Source: Oscheius dolichura (Eukaryota > Nematoda > Chromadorea > Rhabditida > Rhabditidae). From it: DNA of 64,000 nucleotides. The position numbers and the translations under genes are program-made. The stretch covers positions 186,001 to 250,000 of the forward strand of contig OW051496.1 of NCBI GenBank assembly GCA_932521035.1, given 5' to 3'. Position 1 is the stretch's first letter; each line of letters begins with the position of its first letter. Positions 46,890 to 62,449 of this stretch are shown in pieces. The notes beneath the pieces were generated by a model. The model did not search any database. It was not told the origin of the DNA and saw nothing but the letters and a program-made list of their open reading frames with translations.

Positions 46890-48600
46890 TTTATTCTGTT
46901 TTCCTGAGTTTATTTACCAATATTTCTGCCTCCCAGCCCTGTTCCTTTGTTCCAGTACTGTTCGATTTTATTGTGAGAAAATGTGCCCTTATTTTATATT
47001 GTTACTGGTTTTCCTCTACCTAAAATTGCTCAGGGAACCCGTTATTTAGAAATATCTGATCCGTACGCAGGTGAATATACCGGTTTACCCATTCACAAAA
47101 TGCCTTATACGCCCTATAAAGTATGAACTACGAGTTCCTAACACTAATACTTACTAATTGTATGAATACAGTTGAATAAAGATTTTCTATTCTAAATATT
47201 TTTTAACATTTCGAATGGGAAATAAGAATGTCAGGGAGAACATAGAACATTGCTTCGATATGATGTGCATGCGAGAAAATAACGTTAGCCTAGTAGAAAA
47301 ACTCGGCGTTACACCCCGGGACACTTCATTTCCAGTAGAAATCCCACTGTTTGCGTCTTCGTTACGGGACCTACTAGGGAAAAAATGGATTTATATTTAC
47401 ACTAATACTCTACTGAACAACGTAAAAAGTAAAGGACAGCACAAAAATGTCTGAAGTTAAGAACCGAAATTTGCTGCGCAAGGATTTTACATAAGGCAGG
47501 GCGTCGGCGGGCAGTGTTTCTCCAGGACTGGCCAAATTCTTCTTCTTCTAATTGGCAACTTTCAAGCAATACATTCTACACTTTAGGCTCCTACACGGAT
47601 TGAACTGCACGATGGTCTGAAACAGGCAGAAAACGTTTTATAGGTTTCACAGTTCCAATATAATGAACTCTTCCTAATACGAAAATAATGGAGAAACTGT
47701 CTACTGCTTTCGCTGTTGAAAATATCCACTTTTCCCTATGTTTCAAGCCAGACATATAAAATAATCAGGAAAAGCGGGGCATTGCACACAGTCGCTAGCT
47801 AACAGACAAAAGCTGATTTATTTACACTAATACCCTGGACGGGACAATGTAAAACGTAAAAGACAGCTCAAAAATATCTGGAGTATTCTGTTGGAGACCG
47901 ATTATAGAAGATGTTCCAGGGCTTTCACATAAGGTAGCATAACCTTGGGGAGCAATCGTCGGATTTTTTTTCTGGGAAATTTCCTTCTTCTTCTAGTTGG
48001 CATCTTTGAAGCAACCCATTTTACAGTTTAGACTCCCATACAGATTTAAACGATGGTCAGGATCAACCAGAAAAAGATTTATTGGTTTCCCAGCACTATT
48101 ATAAGAAGTCTCTTCGAAACAGATATGATTCTCGGTCTCCCTGGGTTGAACAATTTTCCCTATGTTTCTAGTTCGCAATAAAACGAAGAGAGGAGAAAAG
48201 GGAGCATTACTCTTTTCCTGAAAATCTGTCTATCGCTGTACGAAAAGTTTTGTTGGTAGTGTTGATATAGCTGTAAATTCTCTCGCCTTTTTATATAGAA
48301 ACTGCTATTATAAAGGCTGGATCAACACTAATCGGTCAGTGATTTTCGGAGAGTCACGTAATTCGCGTCTCCGTTTTTTTAAACAACAACACATTACACT
48401 TTCGTTCATTCCTAATTGATAGTCGCGCTCTCATCAACCTCTATCCATTTCTCACCGGTTTCCGGAGTCCGGCCACCCGCTGATTAGTGTGTACTTCCCC
48501 TCTGATTCACCCTCGTTAATACCTACAAATCCATTTATTGACAGACCCTCTTCGGTATTAATGTTTTCCGGTTTTGGAGCTCGTCCACCCTCTCTCCGTT
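46890..48600. other. non-coding region with a degenerate tandem duplication
   Basis: Blocks about 47.35-47.65 kb and 47.81-48.11 kb align with shared words (TTTACACTAATAC, CTTCTTCTTCTARTTGGCA, ATGGTC..AACCAG/AACAGGCAGAAA). On the minus strand the downstream-most part of the second copy reads as a short open frame ending in NCKMGCFKDAN. The first copy has a 2-nt shift and stops at the same place, so the pair does not behave like an intact gene family. No supportable gene. Confidence 0.45.
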
Positions 48601-48647
48601 TCGGGTATAAAATGGAACAAAAACGGATTTTCAGAACGGCGAACGGC

Positions 48648-49054
48648 ATGAAATTCCTGGCTATCCTTCTATCCTTCTTCCTGGTCTTGATGGGATCCAT
48701 GACGGTGAGTTTTTACACTCAAAATATTCAAAATTTTCTGCTGATTACGAATAACTACTTTAAAAATAGTAAAAATGTGTCAAAAGTTGAAAATGAGTTC
48801 AGTGAATTTCGTCCAACGCGATCCGCCAAGCAACGGTCGCCCGCTGTTTACACGGCCCTGGCGCGGGCTTACACTAATCCAAAAACGGCATACTGTATTT
48901 TTAGCCATTTTTATTCAGAAATCCATCAAATTTATATTTTCAGACCGCGTTCAACGTCCCCCCGGCTGGAATGTGTTCTGTCAACGCTGGTGGAGACTGT
49001 ATGCGCTGTGAATGCAATCATCCTTCCAAGTGCTACAAGGGAAAATGCCGCTAA
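48648..49054 (+). CDS. small secreted cysteine-rich peptide, 55 aa
   Basis: Two exons: 48648-48704 and 48944-49054. Exon 1 is almost exactly a signal peptide (MKFLAILLSFFLVLMGSMT). Exon 2 encodes a 36-residue peptide with six cysteines spaced C-x7-C-x2-C-x1-C-x5-C-x4-C and a basic end (YKGKCR). Such a pattern predicts a compact three-disulfide fold like many nematode antimicrobial or signalling mini-proteins. I do not recognise a named family and do not assign activity. A TTTTCAG sits 15 nt before the ATG. AATAAA lies at 49073-49078, 19 nt after the stop. The intron is almost filled by a family-A repeat. The stop lies 99 nt from the stop of the convergent receptor kinase. A longer in-frame start (MEQKRIFRTANG) exists but would hide the signal peptide. 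Confidence 0.78.
48712..48893 (+). repeat. dispersed repeat family A, copy 5
   Basis: Fills most of the only intron of the cysteine-rich peptide gene. Words: CAAAATTTTCTGCTGATTAC, GTGAATTTCGTCCAACGCG, CCGCCAAGCAACGG and CCGCTGTTTAC. Confidence 0.75.
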
Positions 49055-49152
49055 TTAATACCGCCAACCACCAATAAACTGTTCACTTTTATGTACAAAA
49101 CCGAATATTTTGAGAGATCAATGAGCACACCATAAAATTTGGCCAATTCTGG

Positions 49153-53052
<3,900 letters not shown>

Positions 53053-53059
53053 CTAACCC

Positions 53060-54030
53060 AAAGTGGTTATGAATCATAATGAAACTCTGAAAGAGAGGCG
53101 ATTAAATGGGGTTTATTACGATAAGAGACAGATGGCAATCGATCTCACACTCTCTTGCTATCAGCCGGGGGGAGTAACCGCTGGTAATTTTAATATCTTT
53201 ACTTCTGATGACCGCTGGAATGATGACAAATGACGTGGAAGAGACGAAAGGACTCTGGGGTTCTCAAAATCAAAGTTTTCTAGCTTCGGGAATGTGATAT
53301 AGATTAATTTAATTAATTGAATGAAGTCAGTGTTTCTTCTTCTATATGTCGGTGAGAACAAGGAGTTTTGAGTGAAAAATGTAATCGAACTACTAGGATC
53401 GCCGTGGCCTTTCAGTTAATTCTCATAAGAAACCAAATGTTTTTTGAAGGAATTAGGGCTCATACGAACGTTTTATTTTTATTTCAATAGTAAAACTGTG
53501 CAGATTAGAAGTACGGAAGTTTATTTGAATGGGAAGAAATACTTCTGAACTTTTTCTGATTTCAACGATTGGTTTTATACTCAACTAACTTTATGCAGCA
53601 GTTTGCCCTCTTCTACAATGTATTGTACTGTTTACCATTGAGATGTGCGGCGTTGGGTATTTGAGAAATCGTCAGGCTACACTGATACAATCTTTTCTTC
53701 CCCATTTTTGTTCTGAACTCTTTTGTCCTTCGAATGAAGAGTGAATTCTAGCCAAGAACCCACCCCATACAGTGTCCTCTTTTGAAATAAAGCTGCCTAC
53801 CTGCTAATATTTGAACCGAGGTAATTTTTTAAAAACCTTCTTTTACAGCTTTGCCGATACTTTTAATAGGAGAGAGGAGAACGTTTGTACCTGATTTTCC
53901 CCTTTGTCTGTATTTTCCTCAATGAGAAGAATTCCGCTACCGTATTTGATAGATTTATTTCAAAATATTAACATGTAACAAAGAATACTCGTTGACATAT
54001 TTCGTCGTATTGTCATGTTGGAAGTAGAAA
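53060..54030. other. intergenic DNA between receptor kinase and ZP gene
   Basis: No supportable gene. Both flanking genes are on the minus strand, so this should hold the receptor-kinase promoter and the ZP gene 3' end. Confidence 0.5.
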
Positions 54031-54043
54031 GACGTAAAATTAT

Positions 54044-56091
54044 TCAAATAGTAGCGCTAGCCACGCTAACATGGGAGACATTTGCCTCGCCTTCTTTTTC
54101 ATCTATCGGTGGGTTGAACATGACCTTCTTGTTATGATTAAAGTAGTACTTATGAACCCGGGAAAGAAAATAGGAGAGCGTAATTATTCCCAGGAGGAGA
54201 ATCGTCAAAATTGAGGTGGTTATGGTCAGAGTAGTTGTTGTCAAGCAGAGAACATAACCGGGTGGCTAGAAATACACATTTTGGAACAAAAAACTGAGAG
54301 CGGCTAACCAATTTTGAGGATTCTTGAGCTCCGGAGGGCATGGCCTCGAAGGGGAGGGAATCATCTCCGAGGACGGCTTCCTTCATATTGTCCATCATAC
54401 TGATAGAGGCGGCGACTTCGACTGTTCCAGCTTCTGAATAAATAGATTTCAAAAAGAAGCTTATTCAATATCTGTCGGATTTCCACTGTTTTAGTAACTG
54501 TTTTAAAAGGAATTTACCAATGAATTATGGTGAACAACTCATGAATGATTTCTCACTTCTTCAACTTATCCCCCTGATCACCTGCTTTTTTTTGGTTTTG
54601 ACTGTTTTTGAAAGATTACAGTTATCCTGTGTGCCTACTATAAAGTTAACCAACTGAAGGTTCAGGTTCAAGAAGGCGGCAAGGTAGCCGGGTCGGTGAG
54701 TTGTTGGCCAAAAATTACTGTTCCAAAACCCTTTTATAACAAATTATTCTCAAGGGGTTGTATTGATTCACTCAACTAACCCGGCATTTTCATTACTGTG
54801 CTTCTCTTCTTCAGTACTCTCTTCATCATGTCGCCTTCATTTTTGTCGCAAACAGGCGGCGTCATATCTTGGCATTCTCCCATAGTTTTAGAGCAGATCT
54901 GAAGTTTATTTCATAGGAAATATAAAGAAAGGCTCACTTCCACAATGCATTCGTAGTTCAATACATTGGTATCACTAAATTTATAACCGTAGGTTTCAGC
55001 AATTGCCTAAAAGGAATTCTTATCATTGGGATACGATTTAGTTGTCGCGCACCGTACTAGCTTCTTCATTATAAGTGAGATCTGGTTGGATTGAAGGGTC
55101 AACAGCGCAGCCATCCACATCCAACTAAAAAATATCATCTCTTTTCCTCAAAAATGGAGAAAACTGACCAATTCGAAGGTAAACCCCCTGCCATCGGTTA
55201 CTTTACAAGAATGAATCAGGAATCCCTTCCCTGGAGCATCACATTTCCATACGTGGAAGATTTTGTCTCCAATTTTTCCTTCTCTAAAATTTCTGATTAT
55301 TTCAAGCTATTTTACAGTCCTACACGACCAGAGGCCCTTCCGGGGAGCTGCTCCTTATCTCGTAGGTACAGGAAGGAGGAGCCATAGGGTTTAGGAGCTC
55401 CGTTGTCCCGAGGGAGCCGATTTCTAGGAGAAAAAACTGTTTTCAGGGGAAGAAGGAAGGCTTACGGATTGAATTGGTCAGGGTTTTCTGGTTTCTGAAG
55501 AAGCAAATACAGCGGAAAGCGCGATCCGCCTTGGTTACAAAAGTACCGTGGAAGGAGACGACAATTGTGACGGAGAACATTAGACCCTGGAAATGGAAGG
55601 AATATTTGGGGAGTTTTTATGTTTTGCGGATGATTTTAATAGAAATGGGCTGTGAACATTGTAGTTCATTAAACACAAAACCTTACCTCCAATTTTCCAG
55701 TAACTCGATGCCTCTGCATGGTACAGTCTCCCGTCTTCACTTCCATTGACATCCTGAAATTTTCCCTTGTTTAGAATTTTCTTTATAGAATAGTAACCTG
55801 CTCATATTCCTGTTATCAACGAAGGCCTTGGCGCAGCGATCGTCATCCGATAGACCCTGAAACCTCCCTAATTTTTGTGGATTACTGTAGGTTACCTGGA
55901 CGTAAACTCTCCCGGTAAAGGGCTTTTTAGATTTGAACGTTAATCCCACTAGGCTATCCTCACAGTCGATCTAAAATTCGGTCGGGAATGTCAAAAACAA
56001 GGTGGATTACCGTAGGCTCCCCGACAATTCCATTCTCCATGGCGAAATCAGCCCGGACCAGAGAAAGTAAGGAGAGAACAACCCAAAGCAT
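54044..56091 (-). CDS. cuticlin-like ZP-domain transmembrane protein, 407 aa
   Basis: Twelve exons: 56091-56011, 55970-55896, 55856-55798, 55753-55687, 55586-55466, 55423-55324, 55283-55169, 55124-55053, 55006-54938, 54898-54781, 54433-54309 and 54265-54044, all in phase. The signal peptide is MLWVVLSLLSLVRA. The ZP domain shows the cuticlin pattern: IDCEDSLVGLTFKSKKPF, VTIVVSFHGTFVTKADRAFR, PSCTYEIRSSSPEGP, GDKIFHVWKC, SCKVTDGRGF and DVDGCAVDP. A basic cleavage-type site (VLKKRS) follows, then one TM (about residues 343-365) and a short cytoplasmic tail. Cuticlins polymerise in the apical matrix to form cuticle ribbons and alae, after cleavage at the basic site releases the ectodomain. TTTAG lies 2 nt before the ATG. 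It is one of the cutl/cut family, but I cannot tell which member. Confidence 0.9.
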
Positions 56092-56099
56092 GTCTAAAT

Positions 56100-56760
56100 C
56101 TTTTTTATTTGTTTTTAGAAACGGATAAGAATAAGAACTCGGGATGAGAAGGTTAGGTGACAGCCGCTTGACTGCCGGCTATCATTTATGCCATCTCTTG
56201 TTATTCAGCCGGCCCGGTGATGGCAGATATCATCGCTTGTATGGGGAGACTGATTTACGCGCTAATAATGACCTTCCTAAGGACATGGAGGATCTGTGGA
56301 CGGGGATTCCAGAAAAACAGAAGAAGAGGGTAGAACATTGGCAAGGCAAAGAGGTTTTAAAGGAGCCTTACGGTTTTTAAAGGGGCTTCCATTTTTAAAG
56401 AAGGGTTCCGTTGTTAAAGATGGTTTCCGTTTTTAAAGATGGCTACCATCTTTAAAATCGGAAGTCGTAAGGACCGTTACCGTATCTAAAAGACCCTGAC
56501 CATATCTAAAGGACCCTTACCGTATACAAGTCAGAGATATCCGGTTGTAGAAGCCTGTCTCCCGATTCTAAATATGGTAGCCATCTTTGAAATCGGAAGA
56601 CAGGATTACTGGAGGAGGGTTCTGTTTTTAAAGAAGCCTTACCATATCTACCCAACACTTTAAACTTTAGTTGATTCCCCAGCTCCAGTGCTACTGCGAT
56701 ACTTCATATTGTTATCTCCTGTTTATACAAACACTTCCTCCGGTCAACTCTGATAAGACC
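56100..56760. repeat. intergenic DNA with short degenerate tandem repeats
   Basis: From about 56355 to 56650 short units recur: TTTTTAAAGATGG, GCTACCATCTTT (partly inverse) and CCRTATCTAAARGACCCT. It lies between the divergent ZP and fucosidase genes. The open stretch at 56144-56380 has no support as a gene. Confidence 0.5.
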
Positions 56761-56785
56761 GTCCTTTCTAGTTTCTCTCGCTCGA

Positions 56786-59069
56786 ATGCTGCTGGTCTTC
56801 CTTTTCATTTTCGCAGCTGCAGCACAAGAATATAAGGTTTCTCCCGTACGTTTCTCACTAAATGTTGCATTCAGCCAACCTGGGAGTCCTTAGAGTCTCG
56901 TCCTCTTCCCACCTGGTATGATGAGGCTAAATTTGGGATTTTCTGCCATTGGGGTGTTTATTCCGTGCCTGCGTTCAAGTAACCAATATTTTAAAAGAGG
57001 AGATATGGGAAAATTCAGGAGCGAGTGGTTTTGGTACTGGTGGAAGGGAGAAAAACCAGATCCCGCTGTACAAAAATACGTAGACGACAATTATGAACCG
57101 GGAATTACTTACCAGGAATTTGCTAAAGATGTAAGATTCCAAATCGATTCTATCATTGCCTCGTTTCGATAAAATTGGGTGAAATCCACGTTCCGGAACA
57201 AAAATTATTCAAAAATCATGGTTTTCAGTTCCGGACGGAGCTTTTTGATCCTCAAGAGTTCGTAAACGTCGTCAAATCAGCTGGAGCACGGTATTTTTCC
57301 CAATATTTTCTTTCATATGACATTCAAAGTCCAGATATTTCATTCTGACAAGCAAACATGTTGAAGGATACACAATGTGGCCGAGTAAATACAGCTGGAA
57401 CTGGAATTCCATGGATGTTGGTCCAAAAAGAGACCTTGTAGGTGGGAAAATTAAAATAAAAAACCAATGTTTATTCAATCTAAATGCCCGTTTTATTAAA
57501 TTACCATGACATTTCAAGGCGAACTACAAAATGCTTTCTCCAAGTCGGGAATCCACTTCGGTGTCTATTACTGCCTCTACGAATGGTTCCATCCCCTATT
57601 CCTGAAGGATGTAGCAGAAGGATCGACAGAATATGCAGATGTAATATCATAATAATTTGGGGAAAATGATATTCTTTTGAGGAAGTCTCCCTCCCGCAGA
57701 TGTTAGAAGTCGTCAGACAATATCAACCCGATATATTTTGGAGTGACGGCGACTGGATGAAGAATGACACCTACTGGAAGAGTAAGGAGTTCCTGGCTTG
57801 GCTTTATAATGACAGGTGAAGGGTTTTTGAATAACCGTCGATCACAAAGGAAAGCATGCAAATCACTTTAAATGGGTCTCGGAACATAGAAAATTCAAAA
57901 ATCCTGGCGGAAATTAAAAGTTTGCGGGCTATTTACAAGGGTTTTGGATATTTCTGGGTTTCCTGTGCGCTTTTTATGTCTCTTCCCAATATTTTTACAG
58001 AGCATTCACTGTTTTAGTCCGGTAAAGAATAAAGTGGTGGTAAATGACCGTTGGGGAGGAGATGACATGGGAAAACATGGCGGTTTCCTCACCTTCAAGG
58101 ATAACTTCGATCCTGGCTATTTGGTCAAGAGAAAGTGGGAAAATTGCCTCAACATGGATGCGCAGTCCTGGGGAAATCGACGGAATATGCAGGTACCCCT
58201 TTTTATTCCTTCTGTTTGCTGTTTACAACCCGCAAAGTGAAATATTCCTCGGTTTTTGAGTATTCCAGCTGGCAGACATTGCTCCAGTCCACAAACTGAT
58301 CGAACAATTGGCTAGGACAATCTCCTGCGGGGGAAATTTCTTACTAAACGTTGGACCAGATAAGCATGGACGGATTCCACTCATTTTTCAGCAACGACTA
58401 AAGGAATTGGGAAGGTATACTGTATTTTTGACCCTACCGATCCCAATTTTAGTTTTATAAATAATGTATCTGAAGCCGTTTACAGTACAAAACCATGGAT
58501 TTATCAGAACGATTCTGGAAATATTTGGTAAATTTTTTTAGGTTCTATGGATTGGTTAAAAGTTCAATTGGGGTAACCAAAACTATTGGATCTTTGGATT
58601 TTTTCGCCAATTCTTTCAGATACCCTTTTTAGGTACACTTCCCGCTACCGTACCCGTTCCCATGGCCATAAGCTGTTCCTAAATCAATATGAAGAGGAAA
58701 CAATCATCTACGCGTGGATTTTAGACATTCCCTCCCAAAATCTGCCCATTCCAAGGGTCAAAATCTCCGATAAAGTAGGTTTACTGGAAAAATTGATGAA
58801 AAGAGCCCAAAATTCAGACGATAGTAACTTTTATGGGAACGGACGTCACGTATAAGCCAAAAACAATCGCCGATATCTTTATAGTTCCGACAAATGTTAT
58901 TCCCTGGAGGAAATTGATAAGAAAGGATGTTATCGTACTGAAAATTGAATTTGCTCAGAGTTATAAGGTAGGAGAACAGTGGTACAAGGGTAAATTTATT
59001 ATTTCAGAGAAAATCGAATGGTTAGAAAATGCTACACAGGCGCAAAACGAGGACGATAAAATATTATGA
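56786..59069 (+). CDS. fuca-1: alpha-L-fucosidase, GH29, about 493 aa
   Basis: Twelve exons: 56786-56836, 56875-56978, 57019-57130, 57229-57290, 57335-57441, 57519-57640, 57682-57815, 58018-58192, 58269-58414, 58453-58527, 58633-58774 and 58818-59069. A signal peptide ([17 protein letters not shown]) is followed by [20 protein letters not shown], the GH29 start. [20 protein letters not shown] and IFWSDGDW carry the active-site region, the latter with the nucleophile Asp. [15 protein letters not shown] is another strong GH29 block, followed by the C-terminal beta domain. It removes alpha-linked fucose from glycoproteins, probably in lysosomes or outside the cell. The symbol follows the single C. 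elegans gene I know. The last exon is ambiguous: reading through gives 493 residues, while removing a possible 43-nt intron near 58969 stops a few codons later. AATAAA lies at 59071-59076. Confidence 0.88.
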
Positions 59070-59132
59070 TAATAAATAATTGAAAAAAAACAGGAAAAAA
59101 ATAATATTCACAGGGAGAATACCTATTCTCTC

Positions 59133-59328
59133 GGTTACTGTAACAGCGCGCCAATGCTCGTAAACAGCGGGAGACCGTTGCTCGGCGGGGCGCGTTGGAC
59201 GAAATTCACAGAACAAAATTGCACCTTTGAATGCATTTTTCTCCATTTTTGACACATTTTTATAATTTTTAAATTAGTTATTCGTAATGAGCACAAAATT
59301 CTGAATATTTTAAAGCCAAATTCAAGAA
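59133..59328 (-). repeat. dispersed repeat family A, copy 6
   Basis: Contains GGTTACTGTAACAGCGCGCC, CTCGTAAACAGCGGGAGACC, GGGGCGCGTTGGACGAAATT and TTATTCGTAATGAGCACAAA. Together with the 39.9-kb copy it defines both ends of the element at about 195 nt. Confidence 0.75.
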
Positions 59329-59362
59329 ACGTATGCATTATTCCCGGTCTAGAAGAAGGCAT

Positions 59363-59742
59363 TTAGCGGGCACCATTGCGCTGTCTTCTTTGCTCTTCTT
59401 CTACCCATCGGGCAGGGTCATGGTAAAAAATTATGGCAGAAAATATGGTCATGTACACTGTTAGCACTGCATAAACAACGCTTCGATACTTCCAGAAGAA
59501 CTCAGCTTCTTCGAAAATCTCCAAATAGCCAGCAATTAGATTGACAACTGCATAGAAGGAGAAATAACCTCCACATAAAATAATTGCATCTGTGAAGCGG
59601 CGGTTTGGGAGAATATTCCTCTCCTGAAATGGGGGTTTCATCTTTGAAGAGACAGGAAAATTACCCGGAGGAAGCCCCATAGGGGAATAAAGGTGAAGCC
59701 GAAGGCGGAGTAGATGAGTCGGGTAAACATAATATAGTGCAT
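59363..59742 (-). CDS. small three-TM protein, array member 1 (most diverged), 112 aa
   Basis: Two exons: 59742-59665 (26 codons) and 59623-59363. It has the same gene plan as its four neighbours: exon 1 encodes one hydrophobic helix, and exon 2 begins ERNILPNRRFTDAIILCGGY, matching their DLIPR.F..K.IIF.CGY start. A second pair of helices follows (FSFYAVVNLIAGYLEIF and VVYAVLTVYMTIFSAIIFY). The C-terminus is charged. It lacks the LYRHQLL motif, so it is the most diverged or oldest member, and I see no copy of the recurrent upstream block. Function unknown. Confidence 0.6.
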
Positions 59743-60272
59743 TCGGGCTACTGGGGGCGCTTAAAATGTTCGTTAGCAACATATAGAAAGTGAAAAAGAG
59801 GAACAAAGAAGGCCAGTTAGAGCAGAAATTGGAAAATGACGAAAACCTAGTGTTCACAATGGAAGGACTGTTCCCGCCGCCTTGTACTGAATTTGAATTC
59901 TTAATGAAACTCTAATGAAATGGAATTCTTCTTGAAGGAGAAGAGAATCAATTTTTGATAGAAAAATTGGAAAAGACTGGGTAGGAAAAGAGAATGACCA
60001 CAAAGAGCCGCTCCTCGCCTCCCAGCAGACGATAATCAATGATATTTCTGACTCATCTATCTCCTTTCTCTGACTCTAACATCAAAATGTAAATGATCAT
60101 GTCTCTGACCGTCTCCCCAGTCTGCTCCCTCTCGATCTCTATAGCTCATTTCAAAATGGTTTGACGATTGTTTATTAGGCGACGGGAGAGAGTAGTTGCA
60201 ATAGGATAGTATTCGGGGAAGATTATTATTATTGAAAAAACAACGGATAGCTGGGACATAGGAGGGGGGAAT

Positions 60273-60738
60273 CTACCCTCCACGAGCCGGCTGGCTGGGC
60301 CTCCTGACGGCATTTCCATTTCCAAGCAGACGGTTCCACATGTCTCGAATCCACAGCTCCTCCAACAGTTGAAAGAACTCATAATTAGGGCCGTCCAGTT
60401 TTGTAGCCAGATAATGATACCCGATTGCCAGAAGAATTGGAAGAGCGCTCAGAAAAAGATAGTAGAGGTATTCGACAATATCCATGGACATCAACAGCTG
60501 GTGACGGTAGAGAAGAATGATGCCGCCTGGCAGGCGGATGAGCATATCGTATACCAGGTACCCGGAACCAAAAATGATCGTTTTGACTCGGAAAGCCCGA
60601 GGGATGAGGTCTTTTTCCTTAAAAAAGGGGGAAAATATTGGAAGATTGAGCTAAAATTACCTGTAGCTTACGGATGAACATCACAGCAAGATAACAATAG
60701 TTGAGGAATTCTAGAACTGCGACCATGAAGGACTTCAT
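60273..60738 (-). CDS. small three-TM protein, array member 2, 140 aa
   Basis: Two exons: 60738-60661 (26 codons, MKSFMVAVLEFLNYCYLAVM then FIRKLQ) and 60617-60273. Exon 2 holds EKDLIPRAFRVKTIIFGSGY, LPGGIILLYRHQLLMSMDIV and LFLSALPILLAIGYHYLATK, then an Arg/Gly-rich end. Three hydrophobic helices are predicted with a conserved central YRHQLL. The acceptor is TTTTTTAAG rather than TTTCAG. AATAAACAA on the minus strand lies about 100 nt after the stop (60169-60174). I recognise no family. Confidence 0.7.
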
Positions 60739-61061
60739 TTCTTGAGAGGAAGCACACCTAAAAGAGGGATTTTATGAGGAAAATTGAGAGAGAAAAGGGT
60801 TTAGAGGAAGGGAAAAACGAGGTGGAACCTGATCTCAAGGCGAAGAAGATGAGAAATCTGTCAACAGGAGGGGTGCCGGGCGAGTAAGGCGCATTTTCGG
60901 GGGAAAGCGTGCACTCTTTGTGTTTTCTTCGGAACAAGAAGTGTACAAATGCGTATATAATATACTGTAATCAGTGTAGAAGGACTATTACACTGAAAAG
61001 GCGCAAAAAATTGTACTGATCCGAGGGGCAGCAACGGTCAAAAAAAGCCCCTTCTGGGAGA

Positions 61062-61200
61062 GGAATAACCCAGCGCACCCGGGGGTCACAAACACACTAC
61101 TTGGCCCAGCTGCACGCGCCAAAAAGTGCCTCCCCCGCGGACAGACAGCTGTAAGTTGTAAATATTACAGATGCACATGATGTCACCGGACACAGGTGGA
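61062..61200 (-). promoter_or_regulatory. recurrent upstream block, copy 1
   Basis: Plus-strand words: CCCAGCGCACCCGGGGGTCA, CAAACACAC, GGCCCAGCTGCACGCGCC, GCTGTAAGTT, CAGATGCACATGATGTCACC. It lies 324-462 nt upstream of array member 2. Two further copies lie upstream of members 3 and 4. It includes a CAGCTG E-box and a TGACATCA (minus strand) bZIP-like word. It could be promoter DNA or a small non-coding transcript. Confidence 0.55.
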
Positions 61201-61501
61201 TACAGCTTACCGAGTCTCTTTAGCGCATCCTCATTATCGGTCATTTGTGGATTCTTATCAAAATAAGCCTCATTCTCGGGCTTATGAACATTTTCCGAGA
61301 AGATCTATCGCTTTTGAAGAATGGAAAATGTTTCTGGCGTTTAAAAATCCCTGACAATTCTTTGAATCGACCAGAATTTCGAAGATTAATTGTTTATTCT
61401 GTATAAAGTACAAAATAAAATGGAGATAAAGCTAATTTGGACGGAAATATTTACAGCTGACGGCTCTCCGGACGATTCCGATCAATAAAAGTCAAGATCA
61501 T

Positions 61502-61906
61502 TCAATAAGTAATGCCCAAACGGTCGTTGATCTCCCGGATGATCTCATAATCAGATCCCATCAATAATTTGGTGATCTGATGGGCGACCATAAACCCGAG
61601 AATTGGAAGAAGAAGCAAGAGTATAAGGCGGAAGAGGCCATCCACATCCAGAGCCCATAGCAGCCGGTGACGGTAAAGAATAATCACATCGTGTGAAATG
61701 TCGAGGAAAAGGTTATACAAGCCGAATCCACACATGAATATCATCGCCTTGTAGCGAAAACTGCGGGGAATTAGATCCCATTGCTAAAAGCGAGGGTATT
61801 ATCGAAGATTGGTTAGATTTACCTGTAATTTACGGATGGAAATCGGACCAATGTAACAGTAAACCACGAATCTTAGGAAATAACGAAGGACGTAGGAAAC
61901 ACCCAT
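61502..61906 (-). CDS. small three-TM protein, array member 3, 121 aa
   Basis: Two exons: 61906-61823 (28 codons, ending SIRKLQ) and 61783-61502. Exon 2 reads QWDLIPRSFRYKAMIFMCGF, then HDVIILYRHRLLWALDVDG, then LLLLPILGFMVAHQI and a short polar end. It has the same three-helix plan as the neighbours. A poly(A) signal AATAAACAA is seen about 110 nt after the stop, and the 3' flank through that signal resembles that of member 4. Confidence 0.72.
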
Positions 61907-62030
61907 TATATCGGAGGGAACTGAGGCTAAAAAGAACGTTTGATGGGGAGATTCAAGAGGGGAAAGAGAGGGAATCTGATCAAAAGAAAGGAAGCATTTC
62001 AAATCAGCTAATATCCACTCTTTCTAGGCG

Positions 62031-62177
62031 GAAAAGAACCCAGCGCAGCCGGGGAAAGGGTCACAAACACACTGGCCGGCCCAGCTGCACGCGCCCAAAC
62101 GCAACTCGTCCGCACACAGGCGGCTGTAGGTTATGAAATGCCACAGATACATATGGTGTCACCTGATCCAAGAGCCC
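62031..62177 (-). promoter_or_regulatory. recurrent upstream block, copy 2
   Basis: CCCAGCGCAGCCGGGGAAAG, GGTCACAAACACACTGG, GGCCCAGCTGCACGCGCCC, GCTGTAGGTTATGAAATGCC and ATATGGTGTCACCTGA match copy 1 in the same order. It lies 125-271 nt upstream of array member 3. Confidence 0.6.
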
Positions 62178-62449
62178 TTCCGATAAAATCAAGGAATAAA
62201 CACGGTCGACCCCTTCTAGAGAAGATGAAAGAAAGGGAGAAGAAGGATCTGGGACCTCTGTTGATTCTTATCAAAATCATTCTGATTCTCGGATTTAACA
62301 AAGTTTCCCGAGAAGGGCAATCCCTTTTCAAGAATGGGAAAGACTTCTGAAGTCCCTGAAGGCAATTCCTTTAATCGACTAGAATTCTGAAGATTAATCG
62401 TTTATTCTGAATAAAGTACAAAAATGGAGATAAATATCGTTTTACTAGA

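Noticed and set aside
47215..47454. Plus-strand 79-codon open frame
   Set aside because: It overlaps the degenerate tandem unit, lacks signal peptide or domains and is not preserved in the second copy.
56144..56380. Plus-strand open frame upstream of the fucosidase
   Set aside because: It lies between the ZP and fucosidase promoters, has no signal or family match and runs into degenerate repeats.
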